This document shows, piece after piece, positions 50,580-59,850 of a stretch of DNA of 64,000 bases. Both the position numbers and the translations under genes were made by a program. The DNA comes from Promicromonospora sp. AC04 (GTDB lineage Bacteria > Actinomycetota > Actinomycetes > Actinomycetales > Cellulomonadaceae): the NCBI RefSeq assembly GCF_003058225.1, contig NZ_QBUG01000016.1:1-64000 (forward strand), given 5' to 3'. The notes beneath the pieces are model-generated. The model did not search any database. It was given only the letters and a program-made list of their open reading frames with translations, and was not told where the DNA came from. Within the stretch, counting starts at the first letter, position 1. Every line of letters starts with the position of its first letter.

Positions 50580-53321
50580 TCAGAGCAGGTGGAAGCTCCG
50601 CGCGATCTTGAGCGCCTCGCTGCGGCGGGACGCCGCCAGCTTGGTGTACAGGCTCGACACGTGCGTCTTGACGGTGTTCTCCGAGACGAACAGCGCGGCG
50701 GCGATGTCCGCGTAGGTCGCGCCGCGGGCCAGCTCGTTGAGGACCTCCCGCTCGCGCGGGCTGAGGGCCGGCGGGACGAGGGCGTGGCTCACGTCGTCGA
50801 GCTCGCGCGGCGTCGCGGTCGTCGAGGCAAAGAGGGCAGTCACGTCGGGCCGCCTGGTCGCCCTCGCGGTGAGCTCGTGCACCCAGGGGGTGGTCGGATG
50901 CTCGGCCAGCCGCCTCAGCAGCGTCCCGACAGGCGTGCCCTGCCGTGCCCAGCCGAGGAAGGGCACGGCGTTCCGGCGGGCCTCGGTGACCAGGATCGCG
51001 TCCGTGAGGCAGTCCCGCGAGCGCGACTGGTCGCCCAGCGCGTCGTGCAGCTGCGCCTCGCACACCAGCGCGAGCGCGCGCGTGGGCGGCTGGGAGTAGG
51101 CGGCGTCGGCCGCGGCGGCCTCGAACGCGGCGGCCGCGCCCCGGCGGTTGCCGTCGCGGTCTGCGCGGAGACCCTGGACGAGCGCCGCCTCGCCGACCGC
51201 GCCGAGCGAGTCGAGAGTGCTGTGCAGCAGCTTGAGCGTCTCGCGGTCGCTCGCCAGCGTCGCGACGAACGCACGCTCCACGAGCAGCGCGACCCGGAGG
51301 TGCTCGGGAAGCTGGTCGTCCGTCAGCCGCAGGCACTCGCCGGGGCCGGTGAGGATGCGCTGAGCCTCGGCCACGTTGCCGGCGAGGACCTCCTGCCGGG
51401 CGCCCAGGACGCGGAACCAGAAGCGGGTGCACAGGTCGGCGCCGTGGCAGCGGTCGTCGATGACCGGCGACTCGGCCGGCCGGGTCGGAGTCGGGACGTC
51501 GAGCAGACGCGCGAGGAGCTGAGCGAGGCCCGCCCGCGTCGCGACGAACGGCAGCGTCCGCGCCCCCGGGGCGTCGGCGGCGACGAGGACCTCGTTGGCG
51601 AGCTCGACGCACGCGTTCTCGCGACCGCGCATGTACTGGGTGAAGGCGAGGTGGCTCAGGGCGCAGGTCCCGAGCGGCGTGAGTCCCTGGCTGCGCGACA
51701 GGCTGATCGCGAGGGTCAGGCTGGTCTCGGCCTCGGTGAGCTCACCCAGCCAGTTCTGCGCCACCCCGAGCTCGTTGGCCAGCACGGGCAGGACGTCGGC
51801 GTTTGCCTCGCGCACGGCGGGGCGCGTCTGCGACGCGACCACAACGCGCTTCGCGTGGCCGACGGCGGCGTAGGCCGGTTCGAGCCCCAGGGCGACCCGC
51901 CACAGCCGGACACAGGCGACCGCCGCGTCGAGATCGTCCGTACGGGCGCCACGCCAGGAGCGGGCCGTCCCCCGCCGGGCATCCAGCAGCCGCTCTCCCC
52001 AGTGACGCGCCCCTTCGACGTCGTCCCGGATCCAGCAGCCGAGGGCGATCGCGAACCAGACGTCCGGACGGCTCTCGACGATCTCGGGCTCGGCCCGGAC
52101 GAACTCGCCCACCTCGTCGCGCTCGCCCTGGTTCAGCATCATGCGAATGCCGTCGCGCGCGAGGACTTCGGCGGCCTCGCTGGGTGCTCCCACGCGGACG
52201 AGGCGGGCGAAGGCCTCGGACAGGTCGCCCCGCGCCATGTCGAGCCGGACGGCGCGGATCACCGTAGAGCGGGCGCGCGCCGCATCGACGCCGCCGGCGG
52301 CAAGCCGGTGCCGGACCACCTCCGCCAGGAGCGGATGGACCCGGAAGCCGCCCACGGCCGGCGAGTCATGGTGGTCCTCACGGATCACCAGCAGGCCGGT
52401 GTTTTCCAGCTCGGCGAGGATCTCTCCCGCGTGCTGGTCGTGCGTGAGGTGGGCCGCCGTCGGCACACTGACCATCCGCTCGCCGGCGATGCACAGCAGC
52501 AGGTGCCGCTGCCGCGGGGTCAGGGTGCTGAAGACCTCGCCCGCCACGCTCGCGGCGATCGGGATCACGTCGTGGGCCAGCAGGCGGGCGGCGGTCGCCT
52601 GGTCCGGTGCGGCGCTCAGGCTGCGGGCGGCCAGGACGGCGGCGGCGCACCAGCCGTCGGCGTGCTCCCTGACGGCGTCGATCACCTGCTTGTTGTCGGT
52701 TCGGGCGTGCGCCGTCACGAGGGAAGCACACTCGGTGTCGGTCAGCCGCAGCAGGTCACCCCGCAGGAACGTGAAGTTGCCGAGGAGCTCCGGGACGAGC
52801 CGGGTCAGTGGCAGGACCCAGTGGCTCAGCAGGAGGATCCGCATGGACTCGGGGGCGGTGCCGAGGCGCCCGTCGATGCGGCGCAGCGTTGCGGGCGGGA
52901 GCAGGTGGGCGTCGTCGACCACGACCAGGGGCGGCGACGTGCCCGGTTCCTGAGGCGGTCCGGGGCCGTCGAGGGCGGCGTCGAGGCGTTCGGGCGTCCA
53001 CGAGGTGTCGGCGCGGATCCAGACGGCGTCCTCGGCGGGTGCCGGCGCCGCGTGCCTCAGCCATCCGGCCACGCCCAGCGTCTTCCCGGCTCCGCCCGGG
53101 GCGACGAGCACGGTGACGGAACCCTTGACCGCCTCGTCGAGCCGCTGCCACAGGCGCAGCCGCGGTACGTAGATCCGCGGCAGGCATGGCGTGAGACCGT
53201 CGTCGGCCGGTCGGCGAGCCCCGGCCGGCGCGTGCGGCGAGGGCGGCACGTGCGTCAGCCGCGGCCCCCGCGACGCGAGGGCGACGCCACGACGGGCGGC
53301 GGGGCGCTGATCGGAAGGCAT
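50580..53321 (-). CDS. Large ATP-binding LuxR-family (MalT/LAL-like) regulator
   Basis: 913 aa. AAA/NACHT-like ATPase at about residues 40-300 with Walker A VAPGGAGKTLG and Walker B-like LVVVDDAHLL, a long helical tetratricopeptide-like region (about 350-830), and a C-terminal LuxR domain LSPREREVLNELARGATYAD then VSENTVKTHVSSLYTKL. MalT-type activators need ATP and an inducer to bind DNA. The start MPSDQR is preferred because GGAGG sits 8-9 bp upstream; a start 35 codons earlier lacks a clear site. Targets are unknown; the nearby sulfatase operon or the stress-type genes at 53531-55156 are candidates. Confidence 0.88.
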   Translation of the reverse strand: MPSDQRPAARRGVALASRGPRLTHVPPSPHAPAGARRPADDGLTPCLPRIYVPRLRLWQRLDEAVKGSVTVLVAPGGAGKTLGVAGWLRHAAPAPAEDAVWIRADTSWTPERLDAALDGPGPPQEPGTSPPLVVVDDAHLLPPATLRRIDGRLGTAPESMRILLLSHWVLPLTRLVPELLGNFTFLRGDLLRLTDTECASLVTAHARTDNKQVIDAVREHADGWCAAAVLAARSLSAAPDQATAARLLAHDVIPIAASVAGEVFSTLTPRQRHLLLCIAGERMVSVPTAAHLTHDQHAGEILAELENTGLLVIREDHHDSPAVGGFRVHPLLAEVVRHRLAAGGVDAARARSTVIRAVRLDMARGDLSEAFARLVRVGAPSEAAEVLARDGIRMMLNQGERDEVGEFVRAEPEIVESRPDVWFAIALGCWIRDDVEGARHWGERLLDARRGTARSWRGARTDDLDAAVACVRLWRVALGLEPAYAAVGHAKRVVVASQTRPAVREANADVLPVLANELGVAQNWLGELTEAETSLTLAISLSRSQGLTPLGTCALSHLAFTQYMRGRENACVELANEVLVAADAPGARTLPFVATRAGLAQLLARLLDVPTPTRPAESPVIDDRCHGADLCTRFWFRVLGARQEVLAGNVAEAQRILTGPGECLRLTDDQLPEHLRVALLVERAFVATLASDRETLKLLHSTLDSLGAVGEAALVQGLRADRDGNRRGAAAAFEAAAADAAYSQPPTRALALVCEAQLHDALGDQSRSRDCLTDAILVTEARRNAVPFLGWARQGTPVGTLLRRLAEHPTTPWVHELTARATRRPDVTALFASTTATPRELDDVSHALVPPALSPREREVLNELARGATYADIAAALFVSENTVKTHVSSLYTKLAASRRSEALKIARSFHLL

Positions 53322-53530
53322 CCGCGGCGTCCTCCACTCGAAAGGCGAAGTGGCAGTCGCCCCCGAACTGCCGGTCCGTGACGAAGGGTCGTCACGGACC
53401 TGAGTCCGCGCATTCCATGACGTCAAGGACCGGGCGTCAGGGATTCATTCTCGCGCTTACTGCCCATGATGCGCGCAAATACCGTCTGCCGCCTGAGCGG
53501 GGACAATTTCACCCGTCTGTATCCCGGTGG

Positions 53531-53998
53531 TCAGTATGTACCGCCTCGCGCGAGGAGGGAGGACAACGCCCAGATCACCGCGATGTTGAAGGCGAGAATT
53601 ACCAGGCTCCAAATGGGGTAATAGGGCAGGAATGCAAAGTTCGCGAGGCTCGCGACGACGGCCAGGATTATTCCGGTCACGTATGCCCAGGTCTGGCGCG
53701 CGAGCACACCCGCTCCCGCGACGAGCGCGAGCACGCCCACGACGATGTGGATCCATCCCCAGCTCGTCACGTCGAGCTGGTAGACGTATTCGATCCCGGT
53801 GACGTACACGTCGTCCGCGGCGACCGCGGCGATCCCCTGGAGGACCTGGAACACGGCCACGGTGATGAGCACCGTCCCCGCGAACGCCGAGGCGGTCATG
53901 TCGACGGACTTCGTGGCGCCGTAGGTGGGGTCGTACGGTCCCATGGGGACGTTCCCCGGGCCTACCGGCTGGGGTACGGATGGGTTTGCGCTACTCAT
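53531..53998 (-). CDS. Four-helix membrane protein (DUF7144-like)
   Basis: 155 aa. A Pro/Gly-rich N-terminus of about 30 residues is followed by four hydrophobic helices (near 37-58, 80-97, 102-122, 128-148), with SWGWIHIVVGVLALVAGAGV and LPYYPIWSLVILAFNIAVIW typical of the actinobacterial DUF7144/DUF2127-type family. Function unknown. GGGAG precedes the ATG. It is just downstream of the DUF1269 gene at 54020 (21-bp gap), forming a small operon. Confidence 0.8.
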   Translation of the reverse strand: MSSANPSVPQPVGPGNVPMGPYDPTYGATKSVDMTASAFAGTVLITVAVFQVLQGIAAVAADDVYVTGIEYVYQLDVTSWGWIHIVVGVLALVAGAGVLARQTWAYVTGIILAVVASLANFAFLPYYPIWSLVILAFNIAVIWALSSLLARGGTY

Positions 53999-54019
53999 GA
54001 TTACTCCCTGATCAGTGGG

Positions 54020-54517
54020 TCAGTCCTCGCCGAAGACCTCGCGGAGCGCGGCCTCCTGCTCGGTGCTGAGGTTGGTGAAGATGAGCTCGGGCGGCTCCTG
54101 GCCGGCGAAGACGTCCTGGATCTTGTCGACGACGGCGTCGGAGGACATGACGAAGAGCGCCGACGTCCCCGGCGTGATCTCGTCCCGGACGCGGTTGATG
54201 AAGCCGTCGTCGATCCCCACGTCCGTGAGGGAGCCGCTCAGGGCGCCCGTGGCCGCGCCGATCGCCGCACCGAGCAGCGGGACGAAGAAGAGGAGGCCGA
54301 ACAGCATCCCCCAGAAGGAGCCGCCGAGGGCCCTGGCGCCGGTCATCGAGGCGAGCTGGTGGGTCTTGGGCTTCTTGGCCCCCGTCTCCCATCGCACGGT
54401 CGCCGCGTCGTGGATCGTGATGAGGTTCTGCTTCGCGAGCTGCTGGATCGTCTGTGAGGCCGTGTCCGCACCGTCCGCGCTCCTGAACTTCCAGACGGTG
54501 AGCGTTGTCTGGGCCAT
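54020..54517 (-). CDS. DUF1269 protein with glycine-zipper membrane segment
   Basis: 165 aa. N-terminal soluble part (TVWKFRSADGADTASQTIQQ), then a hydrophobic glycine-zipper segment GLLFFVPLLGAAIGAATGAL, then VGIDDGFINRVRDEITPGTS and SALFVMSSDAV, the DUF1269 core. Strong AAGGAG ribosome site. Family function is unknown; members often accompany stress and envelope genes. A decayed paralog lies 165 bp upstream at 54683. Confidence 0.87.
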   Translation of the reverse strand: MAQTTLTVWKFRSADGADTASQTIQQLAKQNLITIHDAATVRWETGAKKPKTHQLASMTGARALGGSFWGMLFGLLFFVPLLGAAIGAATGALSGSLTDVGIDDGFINRVRDEITPGTSALFVMSSDAVVDKIQDVFAGQEPPELIFTNLSTEQEAALREVFGED

Positions 54518-54682
54518 GTGCGGCTCCTTCGTGCGAAGTGGTCTGACGCTGCCACTCCACCGCGTCCGCGAGCCCCGGACCTCACCCGTTACCGGTGAGC
54601 CTGCTCCTGGTCACGGGCGCGAAGATGCGCGGGGACGGGATCTCCGTCGTCTGACTCGTGATGCTGGGTCGATCGCCAGCCG

Positions 54683-55156
54683 TCAGAAGACGATCCTGCC
54701 CAGTCCCGCCCGGTGCTGAAGGTTGGTGAGGATGAGCTCAGGCACCTCCTGGAGGGCAAAGGCGTCCTGGATCTTGAGCACGACGGCGTCGGAGGACATG
54801 ACGAAGAGCGCCGACGTCCCCGGCGTGATCTCGTCCCGGACCCGGTTGATGAAGCCGTCGTCGATTCCCACGTCGATGAGGGCCCTGGTCAGGGCGTTGT
54901 TGTCCGTGCCGAGCAGCGAGCCGAAAAAAAGGAGACCGAACAGCTTCCCCCAGAAGGCGTCTCCGAGGGCGCCCGCGTCGGTGATCGGCTGGAGCTGGGA
55001 GGTCCGGGGCCGCTCTGCGCCCGCCTCCCACTCCACGGTCGCGGCATCGTTGATGACGACCAGGCTCTCGCGGGCGAGCTGTCGGAGGGTCCGTGAGGCG
55101 ATCTCGGCGCTGCCCGGACTCTTGAACCTCCAGGCTGCCAGTGCAACTTGAGACAT
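54683..55156 (-). CDS. DUF1269 paralog, probably decaying
   Basis: 157 aa, clearly duplicated from, or with, the neighbour at 54020: across the 51-residue core from VGIDDGF to (F/L)TNL only five residues differ. Two lesions are visible. The membrane segment is five residues shorter and has lost the glycine zipper (GLLFFGSLLGTDNNALTRAL). An extra A near 54720 (GCTGAAGGTTGG versus GCTGAGGTTGG) shifts the frame, replacing the acidic tail with LQHRAGLGRIVF. No good ribosome site. It may be a recent pseudogene. Confidence 0.75.
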   Translation of the reverse strand: MSQVALAAWRFKSPGSAEIASRTLRQLARESLVVINDAATVEWEAGAERPRTSQLQPITDAGALGDAFWGKLFGLLFFGSLLGTDNNALTRALIDVGIDDGFINRVRDEITPGTSALFVMSSDAVVLKIQDAFALQEVPELILTNLQHRAGLGRIVF

Positions 55157-55439
55157 GTATGAGTCCGCCCTCTCGTGACGAGAGCCACCACGCGCGAGCC
55201 AAGGACGACCGCCCCCGCGGAGATGTTCCCGAAACCCGGTAATGACGTGCGGTTACGTGCGCGACTTGAGGTCCAGACTCCTTGAGTCCCCGAATCGTAG
55301 AGGCTCGATGAATGTGCTCGACCCTACGCACCGGATGAAATTTGCTCGCCCGGAACGGGTCCGGTTTTCTCCATCCGGAATTGCCTTGTGCTTTTGGCGG
55401 GGTTTCGGGTGTTCTGCGGACCGGGGGCCGCGCCCCGGG
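55157..55439. other. Non-coding spacer between DUF1269 paralog and TetR gene
   Basis: 283 bp with no supported gene and noticeably lower GC in 55260-55390 than its surroundings. It must hold the promoter of the DUF1269 paralog; I could not fix -35/-10 boxes or a terminator for the TetR operon. Confidence 0.5.
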
Positions 55440-56105
55440 TCACTTCTCCAGGAGTACGCGGACCTGGTCCCGGATCTCCTGCACGACGTCGTCGACCGGG
55501 CTGGCGACGTTGATCGTGGCCGCCATGCTGACGAACATGATGGCCGAGACGATGTGCGCCCGGGTCGCCGCGTCGCTCGCGCTGGTGCGCCCGTCTCGTC
55601 GAAGGACGGCGGCGATCGCTTCCTCGGTCTGCGCGGTCAGGGTGAGGGCGTCGCGGTGGTGGGGTTCGGCGGGGTCGCCGAAGACGATCTCCCGCAGGTA
55701 GGTCCGCCCGTTGTCGACCTGCTTGCGGTTGCACTCCACGACCGGGCGGACGATCGCCAGCACCGCGTCGAGCGGGTCGGAGAGGTTCTCGGCTGCGGCC
55801 CTGCCCTCGTCGAGCGCGTCGGCGTAGGTGGAGTTCTGCACGAGCAGCAGGAGCTCGCCCTTGGTCTTGGCGTAGAGGAACAGCGTGCCCGCGCCGATGT
55901 CGGCCTTGTCGGCGATCTCCTGGGTGGTGACCTCGTCGACGCCGCGCTCGGCGAAGAGCTCAGTGGCGGCGGCGGTGATGCGGTCGAGCTTCTCCTGCTT
56001 GTTCCGCTCGCGCCTGCCGGGCGACTTGGAAGCGAGTGGCATGGCTGCCGTCCTTCTCTGCTGTGCGGGCTCCTGCTGAGTGGGCTCGAATGTGCCGGCG
56101 CTCAT
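55440..56105 (-). CDS. TetR/AcrR-family regulator of the five-gene operon
   Basis: 221 aa; a start at the internal MPLASKSPGRR is possible. HTH at about residues 38-85: VTTQEIADKADIGAGTLFLY with AKTKGELL. Ligand domain with the fairly long helix HIVSAIMFVSMAATINVASP. The ATG overlaps the SDR stop as ATGA, so it is the last gene of the operon that begins at 59651. The two palindromes at 59695-59722 are its likely sites, giving autoregulation. Confidence 0.88.
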   Translation of the reverse strand: MSAGTFEPTQQEPAQQRRTAAMPLASKSPGRRERNKQEKLDRITAAATELFAERGVDEVTTQEIADKADIGAGTLFLYAKTKGELLLLVQNSTYADALDEGRAAAENLSDPLDAVLAIVRPVVECNRKQVDNGRTYLREIVFGDPAEPHHRDALTLTAQTEEAIAAVLRRDGRTSASDAATRAHIVSAIMFVSMAATINVASPVDDVVQEIRDQVRVLLEK

Positions 56106-56836
56106 TCTTCCACGGCGGCCGGATCCTTCCCGGCACCGCGGAGCTCCGGGTAGAGCGCCTCGACCGGGGCGCTCAGCGCCGCCTTGACCTGCGCGGTCAG
56201 GTCATCGCCGATGACCTCGTACTCATCCGCCTCGACGGCGTCGTAGACCTTGGTGACGAGGTCGGCCGGCGCCATCTTGGGCCCGTCCGCGTGCGCGGCC
56301 ATCCGGGTCTCGACGTAGCCCATGTGCACCCCCGTCACGTGGACGCCCCGGGGCGCCAGCTCCAGGCGCAGGGAGCTGGTGGCCGACCAGAGCGCGGCCT
56401 TGGCCGCGCTGTAGACGCCGCCGAAGCCGTACCAGCTCGCCACCGAGAGCACGTCCACGAGGACGGCCCGCGGCGCGGCGACGAGGACCGGTGCGAAGGC
56501 GCGGGCGAGGAGGACCGGGCCGAAGAAGTTGATCTCCATGTTCGCCCGGATGCCCGCCTCGGTCACGTCCAGCAGGCTCGTGCTGGGCGGGTTCGCCCCC
56601 GCGTTGTTGATGAGCGCTGTGACGTCCGGCGCCGCGTCCACCGCGGCGGCGACGGACGCCGGGTCGGTGACGTCGAGGGTGAGGGGAACGATGCGCTCGT
56701 CGTCCCACGTGCGGGGCGTGCGGGCGGTGGCGTAGACCTTCGCGGCGCCGCGGGCGAGAGCCTGGTGGACGAAGTGGGTCCCGATGCCGCCGTTTGCTCC
56801 GGTGACCAGGACGACTGCTCCATCGAGGGAAGGCAT
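56102..56836 (-). CDS. Short-chain dehydrogenase/reductase
   Basis: 244 aa classical SDR. NAD(P) motif VVLVTGANGGIGTHF, LINNAGAN, catalytic Ser in LSVASWYG, Tyr-x3-Lys in YSAAKAAL. Reduces or oxidises a small carbonyl or alcohol. Within the operon it sits between the EthD-like gene and tetR. Confidence 0.9.
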   Translation of the reverse strand: MPSLDGAVVLVTGANGGIGTHFVHQALARGAAKVYATARTPRTWDDERIVPLTLDVTDPASVAAAVDAAPDVTALINNAGANPPSTSLLDVTEAGIRANMEINFFGPVLLARAFAPVLVAAPRAVLVDVLSVASWYGFGGVYSAAKAALWSATSSLRLELAPRGVHVTGVHMGYVETRMAAHADGPKMAPADLVTKVYDAVEADEYEVIGDDLTAQVKAALSAPVEALYPELRGAGKDPAAVEE

Positions 56837-56924
56837 GCTCAGGTTCTTTCTGTTGGTGGATCGCTGTGTTGTCGGATCGCCGCCCGCGGCCGGTGGACAG
56901 CCGGCCGCATGGCGTGCGGCGTAG

Positions 56925-57716
56925 TTATCGCTGGTAGTGCGAGAGTTCCTTGCCGTCCTTCACGTAGGTCAGGGCGTCGGTGACCTCGTAGGCGTGGACG
57001 GCGGAGACAAGCGGGGCGAGCGTGTCCGAGAGGCTCGCGACCTCAGGGCTCTTGAAGAAGGCTGCCCGCGCCGCCGGATCGGTGAAGCCCAGGATGAGCG
57101 ACGCGTGGAACCGCTGGTCTGCGGGGTTGTCGTGTGCGACGTTCGGGGTGTCCCAGAGCTTCTCGTTCCAGGGCATGAAGACCTGGGTCCTCAGTTCCTG
57201 CAGCACGCCCGTGCCGGCGAGCGAACCGGCGAGCTCGTTGACGTGCTTCTGGAAAGCGCCGGTGCGTACGCCGTCGCGCCGCCGGAGGTAGACCATGGCT
57301 CGGGCGCCGACCATCTCGCCCTGGCCGGCCACGCCGTACCAGCGTGCGGAGCGCGGCGGCCCGGCGTAGAGGAAGGTGCGCCGGAACACGTTGATCTCGT
57401 CCTGGTATGCCAGCCGGGTCTGCTTGCGGCCCAGCAGCGGCGACAGCACCGACCGGAACGTCACCTCGGCGACCCCGTCGATCCGGCGCTCGGCCGGGAT
57501 GACGGTCTCGACGCCGCGGGTCGCCGGCCACAGTCCGGGGTTGTGCTCCGCCAGGTGGATCTGGCGGTACTCCTCGAACCCGGGGGTGGCGGAGATGATC
57601 TTCGAGTGCGGGCCCTTCCAGTAGTCCACGCCCGTCTGCCGTGGTTGGTCGGTGCGCATCCACAGCGGGATCGAGGAGACGAAGGGTTTCCTCGTGAAGG
57701 GATGGGTAGTGGTCAT
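56925..57716 (-). CDS. EthD/dimeric alpha-beta barrel-like protein
   Basis: 263 aa with two barrel-like halves: PLWMRTDQPRQTGVDYWKGP with HSKIISATPGFEEYRQIHL in the first, and MVYLRRRDGVRTGAFQKHVN in the second. The (D)YWxGPH-type motif is characteristic of EthD-fold proteins. Some members assist ether or polyketide degradation, but no catalytic residue can be assigned. Co-transcribed with the hydrolase and reductase genes. Confidence 0.7.
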   Translation of the reverse strand: MTTTHPFTRKPFVSSIPLWMRTDQPRQTGVDYWKGPHSKIISATPGFEEYRQIHLAEHNPGLWPATRGVETVIPAERRIDGVAEVTFRSVLSPLLGRKQTRLAYQDEINVFRRTFLYAGPPRSARWYGVAGQGEMVGARAMVYLRRRDGVRTGAFQKHVNELAGSLAGTGVLQELRTQVFMPWNEKLWDTPNVAHDNPADQRFHASLILGFTDPAARAAFFKSPEVASLSDTLAPLVSAVHAYEVTDALTYVKDGKELSHYQR

Positions 57717-57744
57717 CTTCTTGCCTTCGTTCGGTGGGCGGCGG

Positions 57745-58611
57745 TCAGCCGGCGAGGAACTCGGCGGCGACGGGGGCGAACTTCTCGTGGAACTGGAAGA
57801 TGCCGCCGTGCCCGGAGTCGGGGTAGATGATCAGCTCGGAGTCCTTGATGCGGCGGTGCAGGTCGTCGGACAGCCCCGAGGGCACCATCCGGTCGTTGTC
57901 GCCGTTCGCGATCAGGGTGGGCTGCGTGACCTTCGACAAGTCGGACGGGGCAGAGCGTCCGTACTTCTGGATCGCCTTGAGCTGAGTCCGGAACCCCGTC
58001 AGCGACATGTCCGCGTCGCGGTCGATGGTGCGTTCCTTGAGGCGGTTCACGAAAGCGCGGGCGGCGGGCTTGCCGGTGGCGTTGCGGTTGAAGAAGAGGA
58101 ATTCCTTCGGGTCCTGCCGGGTCAGCGTCGCGCGCAGGATGTCCCAGTAGGTGACGCCGACGACCTTGTCGATGTCCTTGCCGCCCCGGGGGCCGGTGCC
58201 GGTCAGGACGAGCTTGCGGACCAGGTCGGGGTGCTTGATGACGAGGTCCTGCGCGACCATGCCGCCCAGCGAGAAGGAGAAGATGTCGATCGTGTCGTAG
58301 CCGAGGGCCTTGATGAAGGTGTACGCGTCGTCGGCCATGGCCTCGACGCTGTCGGGAACGCTGCCGGTGGACGCACCGACGCCGCGGTTGTCGAAGGTGA
58401 TGACGTGGCGGTTCTGCGCGATGGGGTCGACGATCCGGGGGTCCCAGTTGTCGAGGGTCGCGGCGAGGTGCACGAAGAAGACGACGGGGATCCCGCCCTT
58501 CGGTCCCAGCTCGCGGTAGGCGTACGTGACGCCGCCGGCCGTGATGGTGCGGGCCGGTGCCTGCGCGTACGAGGTGACGACGGGTTCGTTCGAGGTGCCG
58601 ATGCTGCTCAT
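57745..58611 (-). CDS. Alpha/beta hydrolase
   Basis: 288 aa. Oxyanion region VVFFVHLAATLDNWDPRIVD, nucleophile Ser in FSFSLGGMVAQDL, acid Asp in NGDNDRMVP and His in PDSGHGGIFQFHE. Resembles the haloperoxidase/esterase group. AGGAG precedes the start. Second gene of the leftward operon. Confidence 0.9.
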   Translation of the reverse strand: MSSIGTSNEPVVTSYAQAPARTITAGGVTYAYRELGPKGGIPVVFFVHLAATLDNWDPRIVDPIAQNRHVITFDNRGVGASTGSVPDSVEAMADDAYTFIKALGYDTIDIFSFSLGGMVAQDLVIKHPDLVRKLVLTGTGPRGGKDIDKVVGVTYWDILRATLTRQDPKEFLFFNRNATGKPAARAFVNRLKERTIDRDADMSLTGFRTQLKAIQKYGRSAPSDLSKVTQPTLIANGDNDRMVPSGLSDDLHRRIKDSELIIYPDSGHGGIFQFHEKFAPVAAEFLAG

Positions 58612-58655
58612 GATGTTCTCCTGTGTGCTGGCTTGCGGATGGTGAGAAAGGCCGG

Positions 58656-59651
58656 TCAGGCCCTGGTGATGACGGCCTTGCCGCGGATGCCGCCCTTATC
58701 GAGGGACTGCACTGCCGCCGGGGTCTGGTCGAAGTCGAAGACCCGTCCGACGACGGGGCGCACCGCGCCGCTGTCGACGAGGGCTGTGATCTGGCGGAGC
58801 TGGTCGCCGCTGGCGTGCATGAAGAGGAACTCGTACTGCACGCCGAGGCGCCGGGCCTGGCGGCGGATGCCGCCGCTGAGGGCGGCCGTCACGAGCCGGA
58901 TCAGCGGGCTCGCGCCGATCTCGCGGGCGAACGCGGGGTCGGGCGGCCCGGCGATCCCGATCGCCTTGCCCCCGGGGCGCAACACCCGCAGGGACCTTTC
59001 GAGGTTCTTCCCGCCGAGGCTGTCCAGCACCAGGTCGTACCCGTCCAGGAGCTGTTCGAAGTCCTGGTTGCGGTAGTCGATGACGCTGTCGGCGCCGAGC
59101 TCGCGCACGAAGTCGGCGTTGCCTGCACTGGCCGTGGTGGCGACGGTGGCGCCGAGGTGCTTGGCGAGCTGGATCGCTATCGTGCCGACTCCGCCGGCGC
59201 CGGCGTGGATGAGGACCCGCTGGCCCGGCTGCACGTTGCCCTTCTCGACCAGAGCCTGCCAGGCGGTCAGTGCCACCAGCGGCAGCGAGGCCGCCTCCTC
59301 GAGGGTGATCGATGCCGGCTTGAGGGCCAGGTCGGTCTCGGCGACCGCGATGCGCTCGGCGAAGGTTCCGATGCGGTCCTTGCCGGGCCGGGCGTACACC
59401 TGGTCGCCGAGCGCGAATCCCCGCACCTTCGCGCCGACGCCGATGACGGTTCCGGCGAGGTCGTTGCCGAGGGTCTGCGGGAGCTTGTACGGGAGGACCT
59501 GCTTGAACTCCCCGGCGCGGATCTTCTCGTCGAGCAGGTTGAGCCCGGCGGCCTGGACCTGGACGAGCACGTCGTGCTCCCCGGCCTCGGGCTCGGGGAC
59601 GTCCGCTTCCTGCAGCGGCCCCTTGTACTTGCTGACGACGAACGCTCGCAT
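58656..59651 (-). CDS. NADP-dependent quinone-oxidoreductase-like (zinc-less MDR) enzyme
   Basis: 331 aa. GroES-like N-terminus (VQVQAAGLNLLDEKIRAGEF, TLGNDLAGTVIGVG) and Rossmann domain with VLIHAGAGGVGTIAIQLAKHLGA. The catalytic-zinc Cys/His pattern of alcohol dehydrogenases is missing, as in quinone or enone reductases. AAGGAAAG ribosome site. First gene of the operon and the most promoter-proximal, a typical TetR-controlled electrophile-defence reductase. Confidence 0.9.
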   Translation of the reverse strand: MRAFVVSKYKGPLQEADVPEPEAGEHDVLVQVQAAGLNLLDEKIRAGEFKQVLPYKLPQTLGNDLAGTVIGVGAKVRGFALGDQVYARPGKDRIGTFAERIAVAETDLALKPASITLEEAASLPLVALTAWQALVEKGNVQPGQRVLIHAGAGGVGTIAIQLAKHLGATVATTASAGNADFVRELGADSVIDYRNQDFEQLLDGYDLVLDSLGGKNLERSLRVLRPGGKAIGIAGPPDPAFAREIGASPLIRLVTAALSGGIRRQARRLGVQYEFLFMHASGDQLRQITALVDSGAVRPVVGRVFDFDQTPAAVQSLDKGGIRGKAVITRA

Positions 59652-59694
59652 GGTGACTTTCCTTCTTGTGCCGGTGGCTTGCTCTCGATCAACC

Positions 59695-59735
59695 TGAGTT
59701 CACTCAATAATGAGACGACTCAGTAAATCTGTCAA
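59695..59735 (-). promoter_or_regulatory. Strong promoter flanked by two TetR-type palindromes
   Basis: Reverse-strand TTGACA (59730-59735), 17-bp spacer and CATTAT (59707-59712). Palindromes TGAGTTCACTCA (59695-59706) and TGAGACGACTCA (59711-59722) share TGAG/CTCA half-sites and sit on either side of the -10, 16 bp apart start to start. Occupancy would block the operon ending with tetR. Confidence 0.72.
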
Positions 59736-59850
59736 GGGGTCGCCCCGGCGCCGCATATGACACCCGACACATGCGGATTGCGGCGTCCCGGGTGAATATG
59801 GCCCGGTGCCGATAGCGACTGGTCAGCAGGGCGGGGCAAGGGCCCCGAAA

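Noticed and set aside
50589-53381. 930-codon open frame on the + strand
   Set aside because: Exact antisense of the LuxR/MalT-like gene; codon-bias artefact of high GC.
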